Source: Sinorhizobium meliloti 4H41
GTDB taxonomy: Bacteria > Pseudomonadota > Alphaproteobacteria > Rhizobiales > Rhizobiaceae
Reading direction: 5' to 3'
Assembly (NCBI RefSeq): GCF_000375585.1
Contig: NZ_AQWP01000014.1
Coordinates: forward strand, 1 to 64,000
DNA: 64,000 nt
In this document: positions 9,458 through 17,958 of the stretch, in pieces
Layout of the letters: the number at the start of each line of letters is the position of its first letter
Numbering within the stretch: the stretch's first letter is position 1
The notes under the pieces: generated by a model
Database searches by the model: none
What the model saw: only the letters and a program-made list of their open reading frames with translations
Told to the model about the DNA's origin: nothing
Program-made: the position numbers and the translations under genes

Positions 9458-9618
9458 TGGTTTGTTGCAAAAAAGCAATCGTCACGGAATTTACACCTTT
9501 CGGCCACATTGCGGGGGGCCGGTCCCTTGCGCACTGCGGTGCAATAGAAAATAAGCTGTTGCCGCTGACGGCCGGACACCCTCCCCCGTATTTTCCTGAC
9601 CTCTTTTACGAGACCATC

Positions 9619-10293
9619 ATGCGCTTCCGCAACGCTCTCCTTCTGTGCAGCCTGGCGGCCACCGTTGCCCTCGCCGGCTGCTCACAGACCACGACCACGG
9701 CCGGCTCCTCTCCCGAGGGCGAAAAAGTGGCGACGAACCAGATCTTCTCCAGCAATTATGGCCCTGTTGAGGACCACGGATATGCGGTGCCGGGCGTTCC
9801 GATCAACCGCGTAGACCAGCGTTTCCATCGGCAGATCGTCGATTACCCGACGAAGGAACGCCCGGGAACGATCGTCGTCAACACGCCGAGCCGCTTCCTC
9901 TATTACGTGCTGCCCGGCGGCAAGGCCGTACGTTACGGGATCGGCGTCGGCAAGCAGGGTTTCGCGTGGGAAGGCGAGGCCTATGTCGCCTGGAAGCAGG
10001 AATGGCCGACCTGGCACCCGCCGAAGGAAATGGCCGAGCGCAAGCCGGAAGTCGCCAGATATGTAGAGGCCGGCATGGGCCCGGGCATCAGCAATCCACT
10101 CGGTGCCCGCGCTCTCTATCTCTTCAACAAGGAAGGCCGGGACACGCTCTTCCGCCTGCACGGCACGCCGGAATGGTCGTCGATCGGCACCGCCGCCTCG
10201 TCCGGCTGCATCCGTCTGATGAACCAGGACATCATCGATCTCTATTCGCGGGTCCGCCCCGGCCGCAACGCACGCGTCGTCGTGCAGCAGTAA
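9619..10293 (+). CDS. L,D-transpeptidase (YkuD domain) lipoprotein
   Basis: Envelope enzyme of 224 residues with a YkuD catalytic domain, expected to make 3-3 crosslinks in peptidoglycan or to attach proteins to it. I chose the ATG at 9619 because it gives a clean lipoprotein signal (MRFRNALLLCSLAATVAL) ending in the lipobox LAGC, so Cys20 should be lipidated. An upstream in-frame start at 9457 runs through promoter and repeat sequence and is unlikely. The catalytic site reads LHGTPEW...SSGCIRLMNQD with His181 and nucleophile Cys197. A strong terminator follows at once, so the gene is monocistronic. Rhizobiales rely heavily on L,D-transpeptidases for polar growth. Confidence 0.92.
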   Translation: MRFRNALLLCSLAATVALAGCSQTTTTAGSSPEGEKVATNQIFSSNYGPVEDHGYAVPGVPINRVDQRFHRQIVDYPTKERPGTIVVNTPSRFLYYVLPGGKAVRYGIGVGKQGFAWEGEAYVAWKQEWPTWHPPKEMAERKPEVARYVEAGMGPGISNPLGARALYLFNKEGRDTLFRLHGTPEWSSIGTAASSGCIRLMNQDIIDLYSRVRPGRNARVVVQQ

Positions 10294-10311
10294 CGGCTGC
10301 AACACATCGAA

Positions 10312-10350
10312 AAAGGGCCATCCGGTGGCGCCGGGTGGCCCTTTCTTTTT
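10312..10350 (+). terminator. Rho-independent terminator after the L,D-transpeptidase gene
   Basis: A 14-bp stem (AAAGGGCCATCCGG paired with CCGGGTGGCCCTTT, one G-T pair) with a short loop is followed by CTTTTT. It starts about 20 bases after the stop codon. Confidence 0.9.
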
Positions 10351-10442
10351 GCCGTCGCGGCTGATTGCGCTCGATTCGAGAAGCTGGCGCGTTCTTTGTG
10401 CGTCCCTTTGGACGCACGGCGCGCCTTGTTGATCCCCTCACT

Positions 10443-10546
10443 CCTGTGCTCGTCACAGGAATCCAGCCAGACCAAGTCCTTGGGCTGAAAGAACGCTTCC
10501 CGCGCCGCAGACGCGGCGCTGCTCTCATCCCTGTGACGAGCACAGG
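10443..10546. repeat. Intergenic element bounded by 17-bp inverted repeats
   Basis: CCTGTGCTCGTCACAGG at 10443-10459 is the exact reverse complement of CCTGTGACGAGCACAGG at 10530-10546. Each arm is itself palindromic (CCTGTG...CACAGG). Between them lie AGTCCTTGGGCTGAAAGA and a GCGCCGCAGACGCGGCGC hairpin. A decayed right arm with its flank recurs at 63781-63832, showing that this is a dispersed family. Confidence 0.75.
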
Positions 10547-10586
10547 GATAAGGGGAGGAAAGATTGCAGCCCTCCGAAGAGTATTC

Positions 10587-10686
10587 TACAGCGCCGCGCG
10601 TCTTGTGAGACGCGCCAAGGTCGCTGTAACCCTTTGAGCTGCTGGATGTTTTTGTCCATTGATCGGCCGCGATCAAAGGAAACATG
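10587..10686 (-). repeat. RIME-like intergenic palindromic repeat, copy 2 (reversed)
   Basis: The reverse complement starts CATGTTTCCTTTGATCG and ends GACGCGCGGCGCTGTAG. It follows the copy at 8160-8257 through both palindromes, with AAAGGGTTACAGCG in the middle of both. It lies downstream of glcB and of the L,D-transpeptidase gene. Confidence 0.7.
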
Positions 10687-10784
10687 CAGTGGCGCACGGT
10701 CGATACGCGAGGAATTCAAGCGCATCACCGTGCGTGCCGACAAAACCGACCAGAGCTTCGACGCCATTAAAATCGCAACGGGCC

Positions 10785-12956
10785 CTAGGCCCGCTGCTTC
10801 GCCTTCAGCTCCAGCCGGCGGCGATGCAGGACCGGCTCGGTATAGCCGTTCGGCTGCTCGCGGCCCTTGAGCACGAGATCGAGCGCCGCCTGAAAGGCGA
10901 TCGATTCGTCGAAGCGCCCAGCCATGGGCTGGTAATTCGGATCGCCGGCGTTCTGCCCGTCGACGATCGCCGCCATGCGCTTCATTGTCTCCACGATCTG
11001 CGCTTCGCTGACGATGCCGTGATGCAGCCAGTTCGCCATATGCTGCGCCGAGATGCGCAGCGTCGCGCGGTCCTCCATCAGGCCGACATTGTTGATGTCC
11101 GGCACCTTGGAGCAGCCGACGCCCTGGTCGACCCAGCGCACGACATAGCCAAGAATGCCCTGCGCATTGTTGTCGAGTTCGCGCTGGATTTCCTCCTCGG
11201 TCCAGTTCGGCCGTGGAGCGACCGGCACGGAGAGGATATCGGCGAGCTTCGCGCGGGCGCGGCTCTTGAGGCCCGCCTGGACTTCGGCGACGTTGACGCG
11301 GTGATAATGGGTGGCGTGCAGAGTCGCGGCCGTCGGCGACGGTACCCAGGCCGTGTTCGCGCCCGCCTTCGGATGAGCGATCTTCTGCTCCAGCATCGCC
11401 GCCATCAGGTCCGGCATCGCCCACATGCCCTTGCCGATCTGGGCGTGGCCGGAAAGCCCGCACGCGAGACCGACATCGACGTTCCAGTTCTCATAGGCCG
11501 ATATCCATGGCGCCTGCTTCATGTCGCCCTTGCGGATCATCGGGCCGGCTTCCATAGAGGTGTGGATTTCGTCGCCGGTGCGGTCCAGGAAGCCGGTATT
11601 GATGAAGACGACCCGTTCGCGGGCGGCGCGGATGCATTCCTTGAGGTTGACGGTCGTCCGCCGCTCCTCGTCCATGATTCCCATCTTCATCGTGTTGGCC
11701 GGAAGCCCGAGCGCCGCCTCTACGCGGGCGAAGATCTCGCAGGCGAAGGCGACTTCCTCCGGCCCGTGCATTTTCGGCTTGACCACATACATGGAGCCGC
11801 TGCGGGAATTCGCCCGCCGGCCGTTCCGGCCGATGTCGTGGAGTGCGATCAGCGCCGTCACCATGGCATCCATCAGGCCTTCCGGCACTTCTTCGCCGTC
11901 CCGGTCGAGGATCGCGGGGTTGGTCATCAGGTGCCCGACATTGCGCACCAGCATCAGCGACCGGCCCGGCAGTGTCAGAGTCGCGCCGTCCGGAGCCGTA
12001 TAGGCCCTGTCGGGGTTGAGCCTCCGGGTGAACGCCCTGCCGCCCTTGGTCACCTCCTCCTCGAGATCGCCTTTCATCAGCCCGAGCCAGTTGCGGTAGA
12101 CGAGCACCTTGTCCTCGGCATCGACAGCCGCAACCGAATCCTCGCAATCCATGATCGTGGTGATGGCCGATTCCAAGACGACGTCGGATATGCCGGCTGC
12201 ATCGGCCTTGCCGATGGGTGTCGTTGCGTCGAGGACGATGACGACGTGAAGGCCGTTCCGACGCAGAACGATTTCGGACGGCGCCGCGGGGTCACCAGCA
12301 TAGCCGGCGAACTGAACGGAATTGCGCGGAGCGCTCTTCGTGCCGTCGGCAAGCGTTACGGTCAGCGTCGCTCCCTCGATCGAGAACGATTCGGCATCGC
12401 TCCAGCGGCCGGCCGCCAGCGGAGCGCTCGCGTCGAGAAATTCTCGCGCCCAGGCGATGACCTTGGCACCGCGCTTCGGATTGTATCCCTTGCCGCGCTC
12501 GGCCCCGTCGGTCTCCGCTATTGCATCGGTGCCGTAAAGGGCGTCGTAGAGCGATCCCCAGCGGGCATTGGCGGCATTGAGCGCATAGCGCGCATTCATC
12601 ACCGGCACGACAAGCTGCGGCCCGGCGATCGTCGCGATTTCGGAATCGACATTTGCGGTCGAGACGTAAAAATCGGGACCTTCCGGCAGAAGGTAGCCGA
12701 TCTCCCGCAGGAAGGCTTCATAGGCTTCCATGTCGACCGGGGCACCATGCTCGCGATACCAGCCGTCGAGCCTGGTCTGCATCTCGTCGCGCTTGACGAG
12801 ATGCGTGCGGTTCTTCGGTCCGAGATCGTGAACGAGATCCGAGAAGGCGGAAAAGAACCGCTCCGCCTCGACCCCGGTGCCCGGCATCGCCTCTTCGACC
12901 AGAAAGCGGTGGAGCCCCGCATCGATCTGCAATCCATATTTCTCAACGCGGTCCAT
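10785..12956 (-). CDS. glcB: Malate synthase G
   Basis: Cytosolic enzyme condensing glyoxylate with acetyl-CoA to malate. At 723 residues it matches the length of E. coli malate synthase G. The active-site region [20 protein letters not shown] includes the conserved arginine and the stretch preceding the magnesium-binding glutamate. [12 protein letters not shown] and the C-terminal domain are intact. Transcription is leftward from its own promoter region (12957-13115). No isocitrate lyase gene is nearby, as is usual in rhizobia. It supports growth on acetate, glycolate or other two-carbon sources. The stop codon sits inside a small GGGCC-TAG-GGCCC hairpin. Confidence 0.97.
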   Translation of the reverse strand: MDRVEKYGLQIDAGLHRFLVEEAMPGTGVEAERFFSAFSDLVHDLGPKNRTHLVKRDEMQTRLDGWYREHGAPVDMEAYEAFLREIGYLLPEGPDFYVSTANVDSEIATIAGPQLVVPVMNARYALNAANARWGSLYDALYGTDAIAETDGAERGKGYNPKRGAKVIAWAREFLDASAPLAAGRWSDAESFSIEGATLTVTLADGTKSAPRNSVQFAGYAGDPAAPSEIVLRRNGLHVVIVLDATTPIGKADAAGISDVVLESAITTIMDCEDSVAAVDAEDKVLVYRNWLGLMKGDLEEEVTKGGRAFTRRLNPDRAYTAPDGATLTLPGRSLMLVRNVGHLMTNPAILDRDGEEVPEGLMDAMVTALIALHDIGRNGRRANSRSGSMYVVKPKMHGPEEVAFACEIFARVEAALGLPANTMKMGIMDEERRTTVNLKECIRAARERVVFINTGFLDRTGDEIHTSMEAGPMIRKGDMKQAPWISAYENWNVDVGLACGLSGHAQIGKGMWAMPDLMAAMLEQKIAHPKAGANTAWVPSPTAATLHATHYHRVNVAEVQAGLKSRARAKLADILSVPVAPRPNWTEEEIQRELDNNAQGILGYVVRWVDQGVGCSKVPDINNVGLMEDRATLRISAQHMANWLHHGIVSEAQIVETMKRMAAIVDGQNAGDPNYQPMAGRFDESIAFQAALDLVLKGREQPNGYTEPVLHRRRLELKAKQRA

Positions 12957-13115
12957 GCCACAGCTCCTGATTCAGTATTCCCATTGCCATAGATAGAAGC
13001 GGCGCCCGGGAGGAAAAGCGCTTTGGCCCCGCTCACATGCGCGGACACTCTCTCATCAAAGCATTCCCTGTCAATTCCGCAAGGATGCGAAGAATTGTTT
13101 CCGGAATGGAAAAGG

Positions 13116-15122
13116 TCAAGACGCGTGATGCGCGATACGGGGCCGGCCGCTTGCCGAGGCGATGAAGCGTGCCTCGATCAACTTGCGGCTGCCTTCGACT
13201 TCCGGCGCGTCGATCTCTTCCCGAAGCACCGCGGCGGGTTCTTCTGCACCGTTGGCGCGGGCGCTCTCCAGGGCCATCATTTCGGCGCGCCGTCGGGCGA
13301 CGCCGAAAGCCTCCTGCTGATCGACGAAGCGTTCGCTCGCGCCCGCACCGTTGACGATGAAAATGCCTTCCTCCGGCGTCGTCACGAAGACGGTGATCGT
13401 TGCCCGCACCTGACCGACAACCGCGCCGACGGCGTTTGCGACATCTGCCTCCGCCGGGATCGCGGCCTCGGTGGAAAGCATCTCGGCGATGGCGGGGTAA
13501 TAGACCGGCGCCGAGGCGCCGAGACCGACAAGCGGCCGGTCGAGGCTGATCGAAAAGCGCACGATGCCCGGTTCCCGTTTCAGCGCCCGGTCGACGGCAA
13601 GTGAGGCGGCGGGGTCGATGGCGGCGCCGTCCTCGCTGAGACAGGCTTGCAGGATGGCTTCAGAGGATTGTCGCGTCAGCCGGTCGACGATCAACTGCGC
13701 GAGAGCTTCGACGGAGGCGGCGATAGGCTGTCCCGATCCGTCCTTGGTGCGGGCGGCGATCTCGAGGCCCAGGCGGGCGGCCTCGCCGTTCCACTGCGCC
13801 TGCCGTCCGAGAACATGCATCGCGTCCGAGGGGGTGAGCCCGCAGATATGCACCAGCCCGCGCGCCACGAGCCGGTCGAGCGTTGCCTTCTGCGGCGTGC
13901 TGACGAGCAGGTCCGCAAGCGCCACCGGCACCATGCCGATGCGGCCGTAGAGTGCCTGCTCCTGCGGCTGAAGCCCGCTCGCCAGGTGGTCGGGCAAGCC
14001 GGTGCGGACCGCCAGGCGTCCATCATGCCGGCCGGCATGAGGCGCCCGCAACTGCCTTTCGAGCACCGACAGGACCGCGTCGCCGTGCAGGGCCGCGGCC
14101 AGGCTCAAGGGCAGGAACCGGCGGGGCCCGAGATCGATCTTGGCCTTGAGGCCGCGGTCGTTGATCTTCACCTCGGAGTCGCCGCCGAGGCCGTAGGTAC
14201 GCATGGCGACCGCCTCGACCATGGTGCGAAAGCCTCCGACGACCGCGCCCTCCGCATCGAGTCGCGGGCGGCCCTTTTCGAGTACGGCTACGTCGGTCGT
14301 CGTGCCGCCGATATCGGAGACGACGGCGTTGTCCAGGCCGGTCAGATAGCGAGCACCGACGAGGCTCGCGGCCGGCCCGGAAAGGATCGTCTCGATCGGG
14401 CGCAGCCGCGCTTCGGCGGCCGAGATCAGCGCACCGTCGCCGCGCACCACCATCATCGGCACGTCGATGCCGCGGGCCTTGAGGAAGTCTTCGCACGAAC
14501 CGATCAGCCGGTCGATCATCGAGACGAGGCGCGCATTCAGAAGCGTCGTCAGCGCCCGGCGCGGGCCGCCGAGCTTGGAGGAAAGCTCATGGCTGCAGGT
14601 GACCGGCAGGTGCGAGACCTCGCGGATGCGATCGCGCACGCGCTTCTCGTGGTCCGGGTTGCGCACGGCGAAATAACCGGCGATGGCGAAGGACGACACC
14701 TGAGAGCCGAGTGCCGGCAGCGCCTCGTCGAGCGCACTCATGTCGAGCGGCGTCTCGCCTCCATGAACGTTGTGGCCGCCGGGAAGGAACAGAACGGGAT
14801 CGGACCCAAGCGCTTCCTGAAGGCCGTCGCGCTTCAGGTCTTCGGGAGCAAAACCGATCATGATCAGGCCGGCACGGCCTCCCTGGCCTTCGACCAGCGC
14901 ATTGGTGGCAAGCGTCGTCGAGAGCGACACGAGGCTGATCGCTGAAACCGGCACTCTCGCCTTCGCGAGCACCGCCTCCACCGCGCCGGAAACGCCCTCG
15001 GCCAGGTCGTGGCGGGTCGTCAGCGCCTTGGCCTTGGCGACGACGCCGGTAGCTTCGCTGAAAAGGACGGCGTCGGTGTAGGTGCCGCCGGTGTCGATGC
15101 CGAGGAGAAGATGCGGGGTCAA
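13116..15122 (-). CDS. Hydantoinase A/5-oxoprolinase family protein (HyuA-like)
   Basis: Protein of 668 residues of the hydantoinase A/oxoprolinase family. The N-terminus LLLGIDTGGTYTDAVLF and the central SDIGGTTTDVAVLEKGRP are the two phosphate-binding loops of the ASKHA ATPase fold used by HyuA, 5-oxoprolinase and acetone-carboxylase beta subunits. A partner HyuB-type subunit is normally adjacent in true hydantoinases; none is seen here, so the substrate is open. The predicted start is TTG at 15122 with only a weak ribosome binding site. The gene lies 129 bases after the P450 gene in the same direction; a TGTCC-N7-GGACA inverted repeat at 15160-15176 sits between them. Confidence 0.82.
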   Translation of the reverse strand: MTPHLLLGIDTGGTYTDAVLFSEATGVVAKAKALTTRHDLAEGVSGAVEAVLAKARVPVSAISLVSLSTTLATNALVEGQGGRAGLIMIGFAPEDLKRDGLQEALGSDPVLFLPGGHNVHGGETPLDMSALDEALPALGSQVSSFAIAGYFAVRNPDHEKRVRDRIREVSHLPVTCSHELSSKLGGPRRALTTLLNARLVSMIDRLIGSCEDFLKARGIDVPMMVVRGDGALISAAEARLRPIETILSGPAASLVGARYLTGLDNAVVSDIGGTTTDVAVLEKGRPRLDAEGAVVGGFRTMVEAVAMRTYGLGGDSEVKINDRGLKAKIDLGPRRFLPLSLAAALHGDAVLSVLERQLRAPHAGRHDGRLAVRTGLPDHLASGLQPQEQALYGRIGMVPVALADLLVSTPQKATLDRLVARGLVHICGLTPSDAMHVLGRQAQWNGEAARLGLEIAARTKDGSGQPIAASVEALAQLIVDRLTRQSSEAILQACLSEDGAAIDPAASLAVDRALKREPGIVRFSISLDRPLVGLGASAPVYYPAIAEMLSTEAAIPAEADVANAVGAVVGQVRATITVFVTTPEEGIFIVNGAGASERFVDQQEAFGVARRRAEMMALESARANGAEEPAAVLREEIDAPEVEGSRKLIEARFIASASGRPRIAHHAS

Positions 15123-15251
15123 TTTCTGCTCAGTCCAATGATGAGGGTCCGGAAGGGTCTGTCCGGTGATAGGACATATTCTTGAAAAAAACCATCGCGC
15201 GACAACGACGTTTCCGTGTCTGACGGCGGGCGTATCCCACCAACCGGAGCC

Positions 15252-16652
15252 CTACTTCACCCGGGCAGACACCTTCATCGGCAGGCCGCCCCTCGGCTGC
15301 GTCGTCAGCCTTTGCACAGGCCAGGGATGCGTCTCGTCCGTCAGGTCGAAGCGGAAGCGGTGCATGAGCACGGCAAGCGCGATAACCGCCTCCTGCAGCG
15401 CGAAGGTCGCGCCGATGCAGATGCGCGGGCCAGCGCCGAAGGGCAGGTACTGGAAGCGGTTGATCTTGTCCCGGTTTTCCGGAAGGAAGCGCTCCGGCAT
15501 GAAGGCGCGGGGTTTCTGCCAGTAGAGCGCGTGCCGGTGGAGCGTCCAGGGCATGACCAGCACCGATATTCCCTTGCGGATCGGCACGCGCTCGCCTTCC
15601 GGGGAAGTCCACGCATCCTCCTCGATCGCCGCGCGGTTGATGGATGGCGCCGGCGGATAGAGCCTCAACGCCTCCTCGAAGGCGGCAAGCACATGCGGCA
15701 TGCGCCCGAGCCAGTCGACCGGATCGGCGCCGCTTGCAAGAACCGAATCGATCTCCTGCTCCATCGTCTTGCGGTAGGCGGGCGTATTGGCGACGCAATA
15801 GAAGCACCAGGCGAGCGCCCGTGCCGTGGTTTCGTGGCCGGCACCTATGAAGGTGAGGATATTGTCCTCGATCTCGGAGGTCGTAAGCCCATCCGGACCT
15901 TCCAGCTGCAGAAGCAGGGTCAGGAAGTCGTTCGGGACCTCGCCGGGCGCTTCCGCCATCCGTCGCCGGCGCAGAGACATCGTGTCGGAAACGACGCCGC
16001 GGAAACGGTCGAGCACTTTCCGGCCACCGATGCGGGTCAGTCGCGGAACCCAGCTCGGCGCAACCAGGAGGTCCATCGGATCGACGCGCCCCATTCGATG
16101 CAGCAGTTCCTCGACATTGGCGGCGAAGCCCTGCTTTTCGACGGCGATCTCGCCGGAAAAGAGCGTCTCGGCCAGGATCTCGAAGGTGAGTTCCGTCATG
16201 TCCACGGCGACATTGGTGACGAAGGGTTCCGATGAAGCACCCGCGTAGCGGTCGACGAAGGCCTCGCAAACGCGAAGCATCTGGCCGGCAAAGCCTTTTG
16301 CGTGCCTTGGCGTGAAGACCGGCGCCATCGCCTTACGCGACCGTTTCCAGACCTCGCCTTCCGCCGTCAGGAGGCCGTCGCGCAGGATCGGGCGCAGGAT
16401 CAGCCGCCGGACATTCGACATTTCGTAGTTGGCGGCGTTCTCGACGAGGATGTAGCGGATGAGGCCGGGATCGTTGACGATAAGCGTCCGCTGATTGATG
16501 AACTTCGTCTCGATCCAGGGAAGCGTGTAGGAAGGCTCGCCCCAGAGCTCGAGCGGGTTTCGCAGAACCGTTCGGATGATCTCGAGCCGCGAGGGGATGC
16601 CGGTGCGCGGGACTGGCGCGGGCGGCTCGAATGGCTCCGGTCGCGTATCCAT
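15252..16652 (-). CDS. Cytochrome P450
   Basis: Soluble bacterial cytochrome P450 of 466 residues. Visible are the I-helix oxygen-activation motif IGAGHETTARAL, the K-helix EEALRLYPP (ExxR) and the haem loop LPFGAGPRICIGATFAL with the cysteine thiolate ligand. I placed the start at ATG 16652 (MDTRPEPFEPP) because it has a GGGAAAGG ribosome binding site. The longer frame to 16757 would read through an intergenic palindromic repeat. The substrate is unknown. No ferredoxin or reductase gene is adjacent, so it must share electron partners. Its neighbour HyuA-like gene may form an operon with it. Confidence 0.92.
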   Translation of the reverse strand: MDTRPEPFEPPAPVPRTGIPSRLEIIRTVLRNPLELWGEPSYTLPWIETKFINQRTLIVNDPGLIRYILVENAANYEMSNVRRLILRPILRDGLLTAEGEVWKRSRKAMAPVFTPRHAKGFAGQMLRVCEAFVDRYAGASSEPFVTNVAVDMTELTFEILAETLFSGEIAVEKQGFAANVEELLHRMGRVDPMDLLVAPSWVPRLTRIGGRKVLDRFRGVVSDTMSLRRRRMAEAPGEVPNDFLTLLLQLEGPDGLTTSEIEDNILTFIGAGHETTARALAWCFYCVANTPAYRKTMEQEIDSVLASGADPVDWLGRMPHVLAAFEEALRLYPPAPSINRAAIEEDAWTSPEGERVPIRKGISVLVMPWTLHRHALYWQKPRAFMPERFLPENRDKINRFQYLPFGAGPRICIGATFALQEAVIALAVLMHRFRFDLTDETHPWPVQRLTTQPRGGLPMKVSARVK

Positions 16653-16667
16653 GTGTATGCCTTTCCC

Positions 16668-16724
16668 AGAGCAATTCCAGGAAAAGTGCGCAGCGGTTCT
16701 CAGTCCGGAATTGCGGAATGCTCT
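16668..16724. repeat. Rhizobial short palindromic repeat (AGAGCATTCC type)
   Basis: AGAGCAATTCC at 16668-16678 pairs with GGAATGCTCT at 16715-16724, enclosing AGGAAAAGTGCGCAGCGGTT and CCGGAATTGCG. I recognise this as an abundant intergenic element of Rhizobiaceae. It lies only 16 bases upstream of the chosen P450 start codon, so it is probably within the P450 leader or promoter. Confidence 0.65.
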
Positions 16725-16811
16725 GGTCGCGTACCGTTCCAGTTTTTTACGGCGCAATCAAGAAAATGCTTCACGTGAATCGCGATGATTCCGCTGCCGG
16801 GCGATAAAGGA

Positions 16812-17762
16812 TCACAACAGGCTTTCGAGCTCTGCCAGTTTGTCGTTGACGAGCCAGCCGTAATAGTTCTCCTCCGGCCAGTGGACCTCGCCCCCCTGGT
16901 TCTTTGCGGCGAGCGCTGCCGCACGCGCATCCGGATTGCCGACATTGTAGAGCGTTGCCGTCAGGCCCGGATTGCCGGAGATATCCATGCCCGCAATCGT
17001 GCGATAGGCATCGATCGAATGCCGGATGGAGGCGGCCATATAGGCAAGCGACACGTCCGGGTCCATGATCGCCTCATAGACGCCCGCGGCATTGTTTTCG
17101 TCGAGGCGCTCATAACCGGAAACGCGCGACACCATATCCGTCAGCATCAATGCGGTCAGCGGATTGATCTGGCCGAGACCGAAGGTCTGCCCGGCGAAGA
17201 ACGGCTGGAAGAAGACGGCGCTGAAGCGGTTGTTCGGGAAGGATTTGCCGGCCACCGTCTGCCCGCGGAACTGGCTGTCCCAGATTCGCTCCCGGCAGGT
17301 CCAGAGCGCGTAGGAGCCTTTCTTGCCGGCGCATTCGGCAAATTGGGGCCGCTCGACGAATTCGGCGATGGACTCGCCCTGATAGCCGAACTGGAAGCTG
17401 TCGCCCGCATAGGCGGCCGCCTTGACGTAATAGGATTGCAGCCGGTCATAGGCGTCGACATTGTAGGTGTGTTCGCCGACGATCGCCCCGACCATGTGAA
17501 TGGGCGCGATGCCGTAGGCGCCGGCGACCGACTTGATCTTGCCGACGAGCTTGCGGTCGGTGGCAAGAAGCTCGCGCACCTTCTCGTATTTCGCGTCGAA
17601 GGATGTGCGGCCGGCTTTGGTGCGGCGTACCGAGGCGCCCGGAACGCCCGGCTGCTCGACGTGGCGATTGCCCTGCGGAACGATGAGTATCCCGCTCGCA
17701 GCCGAAGGACCGGCGGCGAGGCAAAATGTGAAGATCACGAGCATGCAGGCGGTGAGGCGCAC
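16812..17762 (-). CDS. DUF1402 family exported protein, lysozyme-like signature
   Basis: Exported protein of the DUF1402 family, known mainly from Rhizobiales and without an assigned function. I prefer the GTG at 17762 (316 residues) because it opens directly into a signal peptide, RLTACMLVIFTFCLAAGPSA, with an AGGAAAA upstream. A TTG at 17789 would add nine residues. Counting from 17762, the mature part shows GAIVGEHTYN (Glu97), FGLGQINPLTA (194-204) and LTATLYNVGNP near 268-276. This order mirrors the catalytic glutamate, the GLMQI-NP motif and the AYNAG motif of lytic transglycosylases. A periplasmic muramidase-like role is my inference. Two cysteines in the mature part may form a disulfide. 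Confidence 0.8.
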   Translation of the reverse strand: MRLTACMLVIFTFCLAAGPSAASGILIVPQGNRHVEQPGVPGASVRRTKAGRTSFDAKYEKVRELLATDRKLVGKIKSVAGAYGIAPIHMVGAIVGEHTYNVDAYDRLQSYYVKAAAYAGDSFQFGYQGESIAEFVERPQFAECAGKKGSYALWTCRERIWDSQFRGQTVAGKSFPNNRFSAVFFQPFFAGQTFGLGQINPLTALMLTDMVSRVSGYERLDENNAAGVYEAIMDPDVSLAYMAASIRHSIDAYRTIAGMDISGNPGLTATLYNVGNPDARAAALAAKNQGGEVHWPEENYYGWLVNDKLAELESLL

Positions 17763-17881
17763 TATCAGTTTTCCTGTAGACTCTTCCAAGAAGCCGGCGG
17801 TCCCCGCCGGTTCCGGCGCGCCCCTAAGGCAGAATCATGTCGGAATGATGCCTTAATTCTTAACGGCTGCTGATCGATCTA

Positions 17882-17918
17882 GAGAAAACGAAGGCGCCTG
17901 TCGAGTGACAGGCGCCCC
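17882..17918 (-). terminator. Terminator of the hslV-hslU operon
   Basis: A perfect 10-bp stem GGCGCCTGTC-GAGT-GACAGGCGCC (17893-17916) is followed, reading leftward, by TTCGTTTTC. It starts about 40 bases after the hslU stop codon. Confidence 0.8.
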
Positions 17919-17958
17919 ACAATTCGGTGATCGACTGGCCTCGACGGAGGGCCGGGCG

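Larger units (their letters stand above)
10351..10784. other. Repeat-filled intergenic region
   Basis: This gap between the L,D-transpeptidase terminator and the 3' end of glcB holds no gene I can support. It is packed with repetitive palindromic DNA: a hairpin-forming inverted repeat at 10443-10546, a GGGGAGGAAAG...CCCTCCGAAGAG stretch shared with 63781-63832, and a reversed RIME-like element at 10587-10686. The short reading frames crossing it are by-products of these repeats. Confidence 0.7.

Noticed and set aside
8160-10686. CRISPR array
   Set aside because: The repeats are palindromic, few, variably spaced and in different gaps, with no spacers of constant length and no cas genes.
10659-12992. 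777-codon plus-strand frame across glcB
   Set aside because: Antisense to malate synthase G, whose motifs and exact family length are on the minus strand.
15252-16757. Longer P450 start at 16757
   Set aside because: The extra 35 codons read through the palindromic repeat at 16668-16724.
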